Source: Chitinophagaceae bacterium (GTDB lineage Bacteria > Bacteroidota > Bacteroidia > Chitinophagales > Chitinophagaceae). From it: a stretch of DNA of 64,000 bases. Shown in pieces: positions 55,517-64,000 of the stretch. The stretch is from assembly GCA_014379345.1 (NCBI GenBank), contig JACMLY010000030.1:62001-126000 (forward strand), written 5' to 3'. Both the position numbers and the translations under genes were made by a program. The first letter of the stretch is position 1. Every line of letters starts with the position of its first letter. The notes beneath the pieces were generated by a model. It worked only from the letters and a program-made list of their open reading frames with translations, ran no database searches and was not told the DNA's origin.

Positions 55517-57751
55517 ATGGAAGTAACAGTACAAACGGCCGGGCAACTTCGCATCACTCCGGAAGAATTCGAACTCATTAAACAAAAATTAGGCAGAACT
55601 CCCAACTTCAATGAACTATGTGCCTTTAGCGGCATGTGGAGTGAACATTGCAGTTATAAGAACTCCATAAAATGGCTGAAGACATTGCCAAGGGATGGAA
55701 AAAAAATGCTTGTGAAAGCTGGTGAAGAAAATGCGGGGTTAATGGATATTGGCGATGGCTATGGAGTAGTTTTTAAGATCGAGAGTCATAATCATCCGTC
55801 TGCCATTGAACCATTCCAGGGTGCTGCAACCGGGGTAGGGGGTATTCACCGCGACATTTTTACCATGGGTGCAAGGCCTATTGCCGCGCTGAATTCGTTA
55901 CGGTTTGGTAATCTCAATGAACCTAAAACGCAACATTTGCTGGCAGGCATTGTACACGGCATAGGCCATTACGGAAATTGTTTCGGAGTACCAACCGTGG
56001 GTGGAGAGATCTATTTTGAAGATTGCTATCATACTAACCCGCTGGTGAATGCGATGAGTGTGGGTGTATTGAAGGCCGGAACAACCATATCCGCCACTGC
56101 AAAGGGAATTGGTAACCCCGTTTTCTTCGTGGGCAGTGCAACTGGCAAGGATGGCATCGGCGGTGCATCGTTTGCTTCGGCCAATATTACGGAAGAAAGT
56201 ACTGAAGAATTACCCGCCGTACAGGTAGGCGATCCCTTCCAGGAAAAAAAATTGCTGGAAGCCTGTCTGGAAGTGATCAAAACAGGCGCCGTCGTTGGTA
56301 TGCAGGATATGGGTGCAGCGGGAATTATATGTTCAACATCTGAAATGAGTGCAAAGGGTGAGGTAGGGATGCGGATAGACCTCGATAAAGTTCCAACACG
56401 TCAGAAAAATATGAAAGCGTGGGAACTACTGTTAAGCGAAAGCCAGGAAAGAATGCTGATGGTAGTGGAAAAAGGTAAAGAGGAGGATGTAATAAAAGTG
56501 TTCGAAAAATGGGACTTGCCATGTGCAGAAATAGGAGAGGTTACGGAGGATGGTATGTTGCGTTTCTATATGAGTGGAGAGTTGGAGGCAGAATTACCAG
56601 CCTATGATCTTGTTTTGGGCGGAGGAGCTCCGCAATATGACAGAGAAATTTCTGAGCCTGCGTATTTAAAAGAAATTAAAAAGTTCAATCCTGCTGATAT
56701 AGCAGTTCCTGACGATCTGAAAAACGTTGCCGAACAAATTATTTGTATTCCGAATATTGCTTCCAAGCGGTGGGTATATGTACAATACGACAGCATGGTT
56801 GGCGCCTCCAACACTTCCACCAATCAACCCAGTGATGCTGCCATTACATTGGCGAAACCGACAAAAAAAGCGTTGGCATTAACCACCGATTGCAATAGCA
56901 GGTATGTATATGCCGATCCATACAAAGGTGCGATGATCGCTGTGTCTGAAGCAGCCAGGAATATCGTCTGCAGCGGCGGAGAACCCCTGGGAATTACCAA
57001 TTGCCTGAATTTTGGAAATCCATATAATCCAGAAGTGTATTACCAGTTTGTTCATGCCATAAAGGGAATGGGCGAAGCATGTCGGAAATTCAATACACCG
57101 GTAACAGGTGGAAATGTTAGTTTTTATAACCAGGGTCCTGACGGCGCTGTATACCCCACACCAACTATAGGAATGGTTGGCCTGCTTGAAGATATCAACG
57201 AAAAGATGACTATGGGTTTTAAGAACGAATCGGATATTATTTTTCTGATAGGCAGGAGCAATGATGATATTAATTCATCTGAATATCTACACAAGATGCA
57301 TGAAATTAAGTACAGCCCTGTACCGAGTTTCGACCTGGAAGAAGAATACCGGTTACAACAGAAAGTGGCTGAGTTGATTCGTAAAAAATTGGTCGTTTCT
57401 GCACACGATGTAAGCGAAGGAGGGTTGTTCATTACGCTGATCGAATCTTCGTTTGTCAATAATCTTGGGTTTGATGTGGTTGCGAACGATAGCGATATTC
57501 GAAAGGATGCATATTGGTTTGGAGAATCTCAAAGCAGGATAGTGGTGAGTGTTGAACCCGATAAGATAGATATGTTCAAGAGGATACTGGGAACTCATCC
57601 GTATGAAGAATTGGGTTTCGTAACCAACGCATCTGTGCAGGTGGACGGTATGGATTGGGGAAATACTTCTTACTGGAAAGAAAAGTATGATACGGCCATC
57701 GAAAATTTATTGGCCGGCCATGAAAGCGAGCATGCTTTGAGTGCATTGTAG
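55517..57751 (+). CDS. purL: Phosphoribosylformylglycinamidine synthase subunit PurL
   Basis: 744 residues from ATG at 55517 (MEVTVQTAGQLRITPEEFEL). The small PurL form needs separate PurS and PurQ. FNELCAFSGMWSEHCSYKNS has the catalytic-site His. ESHNHPSAIEPFQGAATGVG binds the Mg-ATP phosphate. FMGARPIAALNSLRFG-like and VGMQDMGAAGIICSTSEMSA segments, the structural TPVTGGNVSFYNQ loop and LVVSAHDVSEGGLF are in order. It uses ATP and ammonia from PurQ to convert FGAR to FGAM in purine synthesis. PurS/PurQ are not in the window. It is single, 44 bp upstream of hldD. Confidence 0.97.
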   Translation: MEVTVQTAGQLRITPEEFELIKQKLGRTPNFNELCAFSGMWSEHCSYKNSIKWLKTLPRDGKKMLVKAGEENAGLMDIGDGYGVVFKIESHNHPSAIEPFQGAATGVGGIHRDIFTMGARPIAALNSLRFGNLNEPKTQHLLAGIVHGIGHYGNCFGVPTVGGEIYFEDCYHTNPLVNAMSVGVLKAGTTISATAKGIGNPVFFVGSATGKDGIGGASFASANITEESTEELPAVQVGDPFQEKKLLEACLEVIKTGAVVGMQDMGAAGIICSTSEMSAKGEVGMRIDLDKVPTRQKNMKAWELLLSESQERMLMVVEKGKEEDVIKVFEKWDLPCAEIGEVTEDGMLRFYMSGELEAELPAYDLVLGGGAPQYDREISEPAYLKEIKKFNPADIAVPDDLKNVAEQIICIPNIASKRWVYVQYDSMVGASNTSTNQPSDAAITLAKPTKKALALTTDCNSRYVYADPYKGAMIAVSEAARNIVCSGGEPLGITNCLNFGNPYNPEVYYQFVHAIKGMGEACRKFNTPVTGGNVSFYNQGPDGAVYPTPTIGMVGLLEDINEKMTMGFKNESDIIFLIGRSNDDINSSEYLHKMHEIKYSPVPSFDLEEEYRLQQKVAELIRKKLVVSAHDVSEGGLFITLIESSFVNNLGFDVVANDSDIRKDAYWFGESQSRIVVSVEPDKIDMFKRILGTHPYEELGFVTNASVQVDGMDWGNTSYWKEKYDTAIENLLAGHESEHALSAL

Positions 57752-57795
57752 TTTGGCAATTCGCGATTTTGTCAATGGCCTATTAGAAATTTACC

Positions 57796-58854
57796 ATGAA
57801 TAAAAATAGTACCATCGTTGTAACCGGGGCAGCAGGCTTTATCGGTAGTTGTTTGGTTAGTTACCTGAATGATCATGGTTTTACCAACCTGATTCTGGTA
57901 GATGATTTTTCGAGAGACGATAAATCCTCCAATCTCACCGGAAAGGGTTACAAGGAAAAAATTGAAAGAGAAGTTTTTTTCGAAAAAATTTTCGGCGACA
58001 AGTCGTCGATCGATTTTGTTTTTCATATTGGCGCAAGAACCGATACTACCGAATTTGATTACAAAGTTCATCAACGTCTGAACGTAGAGTATTCAAAAAA
58101 AATATGGAACTATTGCACCATTCACGCCATCCCTTTGGTTTACGCCTCATCGGCCGCCACCTATGGAAGCGGTGAATCAGGCTACAACGATAGCCACGAA
58201 CTAATTCCAAATCTTAAGCCCCTAAATCCGTATGGAGAGTCGAAAAATGAATTTGATAAATGGGTTTTACACCAGGACAATCATCCGCCGGCATGGTATG
58301 GGTTGAAATTTTTTAATGTCTATGGACCCAATGAAAATCACAAAGGCAGAATGGCCAGCGTCATTTTTCATTCTTTCAACCAGATAAAAAAAGATGGATT
58401 GGTAAAACTCTTCAAGTCCCATCGCCCGGATTTTGAAGATGGAAAGCAATTGCGCGATTTTATTTATGTGAAAGACATACTGAAGGTGAGTTATTGGTTG
58501 ATGGAAAACAGTATCACAAAGAATAGCGGTGGACCAACTTATCCCGGAAGCAGGCAGCGATACGATTTATCAGTAAATAAAAATGCCACGGTAGAAAGCG
58601 GGATTTATAATCTTGGTACCGGTAAAGCAAGGAGCTTTGAAGATCTGGTGAAATCAACATTCGCGGCACTTGATCTCTCACCCAATATCGTCTATATTGA
58701 TATGCCGGCAGATATCCGCGATAAATACCAGTACTTCACCGAAGCCAATATGAACAAATTAAAAACTGCCGGATATCAGGAGGCATTTTATTCTTTGGAA
58801 AATGGTATTGATGACTATGTGCGAAATTATCTGGGCGTAAAAAAATATTACTGA
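57796..58854 (+). CDS. hldD: ADP-L-glycero-D-manno-heptose 6-epimerase
   Basis: 352 residues. The Rossmann motif TGAAGFIGSCL is at residues 10-20, VDDFSRDDKSSNL is typical of HldD/RfaD, and IGARTDTTEFDYKVHQRLNV follows. The catalytic Tyr146-x3-Lys150 lies in NPYGESKNEFDKW, and FFNVYGPNENHKGRMASVIF with DFIYVKDI completes the fold. It epimerises ADP-D-glycero-heptose to the L form for the LPS inner core. Compared with usual lengths (310-320) it has a longer loop near residues 240-265 (NSGGPTYPGSRQRYDLSVNK). Its neighbour purL is metabolically unrelated. Confidence 0.9.
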   Translation: MNKNSTIVVTGAAGFIGSCLVSYLNDHGFTNLILVDDFSRDDKSSNLTGKGYKEKIEREVFFEKIFGDKSSIDFVFHIGARTDTTEFDYKVHQRLNVEYSKKIWNYCTIHAIPLVYASSAATYGSGESGYNDSHELIPNLKPLNPYGESKNEFDKWVLHQDNHPPAWYGLKFFNVYGPNENHKGRMASVIFHSFNQIKKDGLVKLFKSHRPDFEDGKQLRDFIYVKDILKVSYWLMENSITKNSGGPTYPGSRQRYDLSVNKNATVESGIYNLGTGKARSFEDLVKSTFAALDLSPNIVYIDMPADIRDKYQYFTEANMNKLKTAGYQEAFYSLENGIDDYVRNYLGVKKYY

Positions 58855-58962
58855 TTATTTCTTTATGCATACCCTCACGCAATATCAATCATCCCTGTCT
58901 CTGAAAAAAAAGAAAGATGTTTCCCGTTAGTCGTTAGTTTTATATCAGAAAATCATTATTGT

Positions 58963-59757
58963 ATGAGCAAAAAGATCGCCATTATAGGCGGCGGAAACCT
59001 GGGCACTGCTATCGCGGAAGGATTGTTGAAAAGTAAATTTTCCAAGCCGGCCGATATAATTATCACCAAAAGAGTTCCATCCACCTTAAAGGATTTAAAA
59101 GCAAAGGGAGTAGCGGTGAGCGATAATAACAATGATGCCGTGCGCAGCAGCGAACTGATAATATTATCCGTAAAACCATTTCAGGTTAGAGAGGTACTAG
59201 AAGGAATAAAAAATGACCTCTCGCGCAAGCATATCATCGTTTCTGTTGTAACCGGTGTGTTGATCAAAGACATTGAAGAAGTGGTTGAAAAAGATCTTCC
59301 GGTATTCAGGGCGATGCCAAATACAGCCATTGCCATACAGGAGAGTATGACTTGCATGAGTTACAACAAAACAGGGGCTGTTCATATTAAATATGTGAAT
59401 GATCTTTTTTCAACATTGGGAAGGGTGGTGAAAATTGATGAGAAGCTGATGGATGCCGCTACTGTTCTCGGCGCCTGCGGTACAGCATATGCCATGCGGT
59501 ATATCCGCGCCAATATTCAGGGAGGTATTGAAATTGGGTTCGATGCATTAACAGCCAGCCTGATCGCGGCCCAAACCGTGAAAGGCGCGGCTGAATTGCT
59601 ATTGCAGAAAGGCACGCATCCCGAACACGAAATCGACAAAGTGACTACACCGAAAGGCTGCACCATAGCCGGCTTGAATGAAATGGAACACCAGGGTTTT
59701 AGTTCATCACTCATTAAAGGACTTGTTGCCAGTTATGAAAGAATAGCCAAAGATTAA
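58963..59757 (+). CDS. proC: Pyrroline-5-carboxylate reductase
   Basis: 264 residues. The start MSKKIAIIGGGNLGTAIAEG is the NAD(P) loop. SSELIILSVKPFQVREVLEG is the second strand, and FRAMPNTAIAIQESMTCMSY holds the substrate-binding MPN motif. The all-helical C-terminal dimer domain contains ALTASLIAAQTVKGAAELLL and TTPKGCTIAGLNEMEHQGFS, the signature of P5CR. It reduces 1-pyrroline-5-carboxylate to proline. It is a monocistronic gene between hldD and a 795-bp gap. No other proline genes are nearby. Confidence 0.96.
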   Translation: MSKKIAIIGGGNLGTAIAEGLLKSKFSKPADIIITKRVPSTLKDLKAKGVAVSDNNNDAVRSSELIILSVKPFQVREVLEGIKNDLSRKHIIVSVVTGVLIKDIEEVVEKDLPVFRAMPNTAIAIQESMTCMSYNKTGAVHIKYVNDLFSTLGRVVKIDEKLMDAATVLGACGTAYAMRYIRANIQGGIEIGFDALTASLIAAQTVKGAAELLLQKGTHPEHEIDKVTTPKGCTIAGLNEMEHQGFSSSLIKGLVASYERIAKD

Positions 59758-60052
59758 TAGATTTTCCATTTGTGTTAGCAATAGCAGTGCAAGCGGGTTG
59801 GTCCTGATTCGCATCGCTAACTTTAAATGCCTTAGTCATAGCAGCGGCATCTGGTACCGCCTTATTATCTTTTGATTAATTAACCGAGGGATAATTAAGC
59901 CCGATTAGGCTGGAATGATATTCAAAGTCTGAAAGTCATAAAACAGATATTTCGTAAAGTCAAAATAATATATTTCCTTTGGCGTTCTTACGATGCTTCC
60001 AATGATAAGTGTATTTGCTTATTTATTGACACGCATAAGAGATCAATCAACT
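59758..60052. other. Intergenic region after proC
   Basis: About 295 bp with no gene recognised. A CCTTTGG word near 59974 might be part of a weak promoter for the small frame that follows. Confidence 0.35.
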
Positions 60053-60229
60053 ATGAAGAACGAAACTATTAGCCGACTTATCTTAGTGCTTGAAATAGCA
60101 GCGATCATATTATTTCATTCCCTGAAAAGCAACCCGCCTGCGAGCGATAAAATTGTTCGCAATATTAATGAGCCAAATCCGGTCACCCTTCAGCCAACCA
60201 CCCATTTTGTACTAACCAGTACCAAGTAG
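60053..60229 (+). CDS. Possible small single-helix membrane peptide
   Basis: The 58-residue frame MKNETISRLILVLEIAAIIL then FHSLKSNPPASDKIV has one membrane helix (residues 8-23) and a polar C-terminus. An upstream in-frame ATG at 59993 would make 78 residues. No family is recognised. It is the only frame with protein-like character in the proC-pyrG gap, so it may be a real tiny gene, but the evidence is weak. Confidence 0.35.
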   Translation: MKNETISRLILVLEIAAIILFHSLKSNPPASDKIVRNINEPNPVTLQPTTHFVLTSTK

Positions 60230-60552
60230 TTCCTTGGTCAGGCGCAACTAATGTTCGCTAGTTAAAAGTTTTGTTATAAAACTTTTAAGCGATATATACC
60301 TCATCATTGGTCTATTAAAAAAGAACAGGTTAACTGTATTTTTTCCACATCCTCATTATCCGATTTTATCAGGCAGAAAATTAAGGTTAGTTTTGTATGA
60401 CCTTCTGGAATATTTATCATTTCTGCTGGTCATAAGGGAGGTGTAGAGCTTGATAGTTATTCTGCTCATGAACCTGAAAGTGCTGACCGGTATTGTCGAA
60501 ATATTTTCCCCTTATTAATTACTGAATTAAAAAAAATTAATTAACCATAATC
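60230..60552. other. AT-rich gap before pyrG with a hairpin
   Basis: 323 bp. TTAAAAGTTTT pairs with AAAACTTTTAA across GTTAT at 60261-60287, an exact 11-bp stem without a T tract. Nothing else is recognised; no pyrimidine-attenuation structure is evident from reading alone. Confidence 0.5.
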
Positions 60553-62202
60553 ATGGCCAAATACATTTTTGTTACCGGGGGTGTTACGTCTTCTTTGGGA
60601 AAGGGAATCATCGCGGCATCGCTTGCAAAGTTGTTGCAAGCCAGAGGTTTGCGTGTAACTATTCAGAAATTCGATCCGTATATCAACGTAGATCCGGGAA
60701 CTCTGAATCCCTACGAGCATGGTGAATGTTTTGTAACTGAGGACGGAGCCGAGACCGATCTGGACCTGGGTCATTATGAGCGTTTCCTGAATATTTTCAC
60801 GTCGCAGGCCAATAATGTTACTACCGGGCGCATTTATCAAACGGTTATCAACAAAGAACGCGAAGGCGCATACCTGGGAAAAACGGTTCAGGTTGTACCG
60901 CATATTACCGACGAGATCAAAAGAAGAATGGTGTTACTCGGGCAGAATAACGAATTTGACATCATCATTACTGAAATCGGCGGTACTGTGGGTGATATTG
61001 AAAGCCTTCCCTTCATCGAAGCATTAAGGCAGTTGCAGTGGGAGTTACCGGAAGAGGATACGGTGGTTGTACACCTTACTCTTATACCATATTTAAAGGC
61101 CGCCAAAGAGCTGAAAACAAAACCCACCCAGCATAGCGTTAAAATGCTGAGCCAGGAAGGAGTACATCCGGATATACTGGTTTGTAGAACAGAAGAATCG
61201 CTTTCTGTAGATATTCGCCGCAAAATTGCCTTATTCTGCAACGTAAAACAGGAAGCAGTTATTGAAGCGGCAGATGCACCAACCATTTATGAGGTGCCAT
61301 TGGCAATGATGCGTGAAAAGTTAGATTTGATCTGTTTGAAAAAAATGAATATAACGCAGTATAAAGAGCCTGAACTGAACAAGTGGAAAGAGTTCCTAGA
61401 TAAGCTTAAATACCCTAAACATAAAGTAACAATTGGGTTGATTGGAAAATATATTGAGTTGCAGGACGCCTATAAATCAATTCTGGAAGCTTTTGTACAT
61501 GCCGGGGCTATGAATGAATGTAAAGTACAGGTTGTAAATGTGCATAGTGAATTTATTACCGACGAAAATGTTTCTGAAAAACTTTCCAATCTGGATGGGC
61601 TACTTGTGGCTCCCGGCTTTGGACACAGAGGCGTTGAAGGAAAGATCATTGCAGTAAGATATGCCCGCGAACACAATCTTCCTTTCTTTGGGATTTGCCT
61701 GGGTATGCAAATGGCAGTCATTGAATTTGCTCAAAATGTGTTATCGCTGAAAGGAGCTCACTCCACGGAAATGGATCCGAATACAAATGATCCGGTCATT
61801 GACCTGATGGAAGAGCAGAAGACCATCACGGCGAAAGGGGGTACAATGCGATTGGGTAGTTATGCGTGTGCCCTGAAGAGCAATTCGCTGGCTTCCGAAA
61901 TATACGGTACTGAAGTGATTTCGGAGCGGCACAGACATCGCTGGGAATTCAATAATAAATACCTTACCAGATTTGAAGAGGCAGGTATGATCGCCAGCGG
62001 TAAGAATCCGGAAAGTGATCTGGTCGAAATCATTGAAATTCCATCCCATCCGTTTTTTATCGGAGTGCAATACCACCCTGAATTGAAAAGCACCGTGGAG
62101 AATCCGCAACCGATTTTCGTACATTTTATAAAAGCTGCAAAAGAATACGCCGAGCTTAAAAGTTCTGCCAGGACTCCCTTGTTACAAGGCGAGATGATTT
62201 AA
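60553..62202 (+). CDS. pyrG: CTP synthase
   Basis: 549 residues. The amidoligase domain (1-267) starts [20 protein letters not shown] and includes the ATP loop, [20 protein letters not shown] and [15 protein letters not shown]. The class-I glutaminase domain follows (about 300-540), with [15 protein letters not shown], the nucleophile Cys382 in [12 protein letters not shown] and [15 protein letters not shown] with the catalytic His-Pro-Glu. It makes CTP from UTP using glutamine and ATP. It is single-copy, with yidC 81 bp downstream having its own promoter element. Confidence 0.98.
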   Translation: MAKYIFVTGGVTSSLGKGIIAASLAKLLQARGLRVTIQKFDPYINVDPGTLNPYEHGECFVTEDGAETDLDLGHYERFLNIFTSQANNVTTGRIYQTVINKEREGAYLGKTVQVVPHITDEIKRRMVLLGQNNEFDIIITEIGGTVGDIESLPFIEALRQLQWELPEEDTVVVHLTLIPYLKAAKELKTKPTQHSVKMLSQEGVHPDILVCRTEESLSVDIRRKIALFCNVKQEAVIEAADAPTIYEVPLAMMREKLDLICLKKMNITQYKEPELNKWKEFLDKLKYPKHKVTIGLIGKYIELQDAYKSILEAFVHAGAMNECKVQVVNVHSEFITDENVSEKLSNLDGLLVAPGFGHRGVEGKIIAVRYAREHNLPFFGICLGMQMAVIEFAQNVLSLKGAHSTEMDPNTNDPVIDLMEEQKTITAKGGTMRLGSYACALKSNSLASEIYGTEVISERHRHRWEFNNKYLTRFEEAGMIASGKNPESDLVEIIEIPSHPFFIGVQYHPELKSTVENPQPIFVHFIKAAKEYAELKSSARTPLLQGEMI

Positions 62203-62245
62203 TGGCCATTGAAGTAAACGGTACCATTACCAGTCTTCAAACCCC

Positions 62246-62253
62246 TATCTTTG
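62246..62253 (+). promoter_or_regulatory. TATCTTTG -7 element for yidC
   Basis: An exact match to TAnnTTTG, 30 bp before the yidC ATG at 62284 and downstream of the pyrG stop. No good -33 TTTG was found at the standard distance. Confidence 0.55.
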
Positions 62254-62283
62254 CACCTCCTTAAAATTTCATGAATGCAAAGT

Positions 62284-64000
62284 ATGGATCGCAATACGGT
62301 AATAGGCTTTGTTCTATTGGCTGCTCTATTATTCTTGTACTTATTTCTCTCCACAAAAAGCAGCCAGGATTTACAACAGCAAAAGAAAAAACAGCAGGAT
62401 TCACTGGCACTTATAAAAAAAACAACTGATTCCATAGCCTTTATAAATGACACTACTTCAAAACAGATTGTTGTTGATACCGCAGGCCTCAAAAAAGCAA
62501 ATTTCGGAACAGAGCAATTGTCTGTGGTTGAGAATGAAGTATTAAAGATCACATTTAGCAACAAAGGCGGACAGGTTAAATCTGTGGAATTAAAAAAGTA
62601 TAATTCTGCTAAAAATGGAAAGCCGGTCGTGTTGAGTGGTACTGCCTATGATAAAATCTCGTACAGCATCAATATAGCTCCTAATCAGGCAGCACAGATC
62701 AGCGAATTGTTTTTCTCACCGGCAACGATTGTTAAAAGTTCCGACAATAGTTCGGTATTAACCTACAAGCTTAATGGACCTGGCGGTGAAGAAATTATAC
62801 ACCAGTACACCCTGCGGCCTAATGATTACCTGGTCGACTGGAATGTTCAAATGAATGGCGCTGATAAATTACTCACCCAGGGTAATTTCAATCTGGTATG
62901 GCAGTCGCAACCGATGGGTCAGGAGAAGGATGTTGTTTATGAAAGGCAACAAACGAATATCTGTTTTTATGAAGATGCCGACTTTGATTATATCCTGTCG
63001 CGTACAGAAAAAAAATTCGAAAAACCTGTTCAATGGATAAGCATCGCCCAGCAATTCTTCAATACAACATTGATCGCTAAAAATAATTTCAATTCAGGTG
63101 ATGTAAGCTGGGTGAAGGAAACAGAAGATTCATCCGCCATTATTGCCAAAACAACCGCTTCCCTGCAGGCAAAAATTCCCATTGGCACTGTGGCAGCGAT
63201 TCCAATGCAACTGTACTACGGGCCGAATGACTATCGCATACTGAAGAAACAGGCGCCCGACATGGATAAGATCGTGAATCTTGGTCGCGATTTCTATGCG
63301 TTCGTGCGCCCAATCAACAAATTCATCGTAATGCCGGTGTTTGATTTTTTTAAGAATTTCGTTGCCAGCTATGGATTGGTGATTGCATTCCTGACCATAT
63401 TCATCCGTTTATTAACCTCTCCTCTCATCTATAAAAGTTATCTCAGTGGTGCCAAGATGAAGGCATTGAAGCCTGAGATCGAGATCATGAAGAAACGATT
63501 GGGGAACGACCAGCAACAGGTTGGTATTGAGCAAATGAAATTGTTCCGCGAAGCTGGCGTCAATCCGTTAGGTGGATGTATTCCCGCCCTATTACAAATT
63601 CCTATTTTCTTTGCCTTGTACAGTTTCTTTAACTCGAATATTGCACTTCGGGGTGAAAGTTTTTTATGGGCAGGCGATCTATCAACCTATGATGTCATTC
63701 TCAAATTCCCATTTCATGTATGGGGCTTGGGAAGTCATTTGAGCCTGTTTACATTGTTAGCGGTAAGTACCAGTTTCCTGATCTCGATTTATAATATGAA
63801 TATGACGCCGGACCAAAACAATCCTGCGTTGAAGTATATGCCGTATATTTTTCCTTTCATTTTATTATTCATCTTTAATCGGCTCCCATCTGCGTTAACA
63901 TGGTATTATACGGTTTCCAATGTTATCACACTTATCATGCAGTGGGTTATTCAGAATTATATTATAGATCATGATAAAATACTGTCAAAGATCGAACTGA
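62284..64000 (+). CDS. yidC: Membrane protein insertase YidC, cut by the window end
   Basis: 572 codons, open to the window edge. I chose ATG at 62284 because it gives MDRNTVIGFVLLAALLFLYL, the conserved N-terminal anchor. A Lys/Gln-rich linker follows, then a large periplasmic domain (about 80-345) including LKITFSNKGGQVKSVELKKY and the conserved GGEEIIHQYTLRPNDYLVDW. The insertase core follows: SYGLVIAFLTIFIRLLTSPL with the essential Arg, AKMKALKPEIEIMKKRLGND, NPLGGCIPALLQIPIFFALY, ALKYMPYIFPFILLFIFNRL and LTWYYTVSNVITLIMQWVIQ. It inserts and folds inner-membrane proteins. The true C-terminus lies outside the window. Confidence 0.97.
   Translation, partial: MDRNTVIGFVLLAALLFLYLFLSTKSSQDLQQQKKKQQDSLALIKKTTDSIAFINDTTSKQIVVDTAGLKKANFGTEQLSVVENEVLKITFSNKGGQVKSVELKKYNSAKNGKPVVLSGTAYDKISYSINIAPNQAAQISELFFSPATIVKSSDNSSVLTYKLNGPGGEEIIHQYTLRPNDYLVDWNVQMNGADKLLTQGNFNLVWQSQPMGQEKDVVYERQQTNICFYEDADFDYILSRTEKKFEKPVQWISIAQQFFNTTLIAKNNFNSGDVSWVKETEDSSAIIAKTTASLQAKIPIGTVAAIPMQLYYGPNDYRILKKQAPDMDKIVNLGRDFYAFVRPINKFIVMPVFDFFKNFVASYGLVIAFLTIFIRLLTSPLIYKSYLSGAKMKALKPEIEIMKKRLGNDQQQVGIEQMKLFREAGVNPLGGCIPALLQIPIFFALYSFFNSNIALRGESFLWAGDLSTYDVILKFPFHVWGLGSHLSLFTLLAVSTSFLISIYNMNMTPDQNNPALKYMPYIFPFILLFIFNRLPSALTWYYTVSNVITLIMQWVIQNYIIDHDKILSKIEL

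Noticed and set aside
1-64000. tRNA, rRNA, tmRNA, CRISPR arrays, transposases, integrases, attachment sites and replication origin
   Set aside because: Looked for T-loop words, spaced direct repeats, DDE/Tyr recombinase motifs and DnaA-box clusters by eye, and none was convincing. A tRNAscan or CRISPR finder could still reveal a missed case.

Overview
The window looks like chromosomal DNA of a Bacteroidota bacterium, most likely a Chitinophagaceae-type member of the Chitinophagales. The evidence is gene content typical of that phylum: DUF3667, DUF2911, DUF4202, LVIVD lipoprotein, LytTR/7TM-DISM pair, an ECF sigma factor with a beta-barrel partner, a TamB-like giant, small-type PurL, and RfaD/HldD. 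Promoters of the Bacteroidetes TAnnTTTG class precede sppA and yidC. Base composition is moderately AT-rich and even throughout. I saw no rRNA, tRNA, CRISPR array, transposase or phage gene.

Layout. 1-3400 (mostly minus): a KefF/KefC-type potassium efflux pair cut by the window edge, an FAD-linked oxidase and a small lipoprotein. 3796-6315: two small stress-type proteins, RluF and a PAS histidine kinase. 6597-12183: glycine decarboxylase gcvP, DUF3667, sterol-desaturase-like and YkgJ proteins. 12377-18256: LytTR regulator with its 7TM-DISM kinase, a lipoprotein/barrel, a secreted papain-fold-like protein and a decayed PAP2 gene. 18381-20834 (minus): MFS transporter, deoxynucleoside kinase, folK. 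21030-25078: sppA, an ABC-2 permease, a SRPBCC protein and DUF2911. 25233-26621: bioA carrying repeat-like in-frame insertions. 26719-30811: a four-gene ECF sigma operon. 30919-32961: YdeI-like, queG and a two-helix membrane protein. 33248-36097: xylB-xylA operon. 36340-41108: an inactive-looking serine hydrolase, clpB, a DsbA-fold protein lacking its first cysteine, and a tiny lipoprotein. 41373-45280: a histidine kinase, NUDIX, DUF4202 and a secreted propeller. 45835-51827: TamB and a secreted isoaspartyl peptidase. 52203-54309: an F420-reductase-like NADP protein and an ArsR operon with two SRPBCC genes, one broken. 54531-64000: glycosyltransferase, purL, hldD, proC, pyrG and the start of yidC.

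Most genes are housekeeping (one-carbon, folate, purine, pyrimidine, proline, biotin, queuosine, LPS heptose, xylose) or envelope functions. I found no dedicated defence or biosynthetic island. The most unusual features are: dense short dispersed repeats, including long palindromes placed directly after stop codons and apparent repeat insertions inside bioA; several recently damaged or catalytically disarmed genes (SRPBCC with an internal TAA, frameshifted PAP2, serine hydrolase without its SxxK, DsbA-like protein without its first Cys); and a sigma-factor operon whose second product seems to join a cytoplasmic segment, an inner-membrane helix, a long disordered linker and an outer-membrane barrel in one chain.
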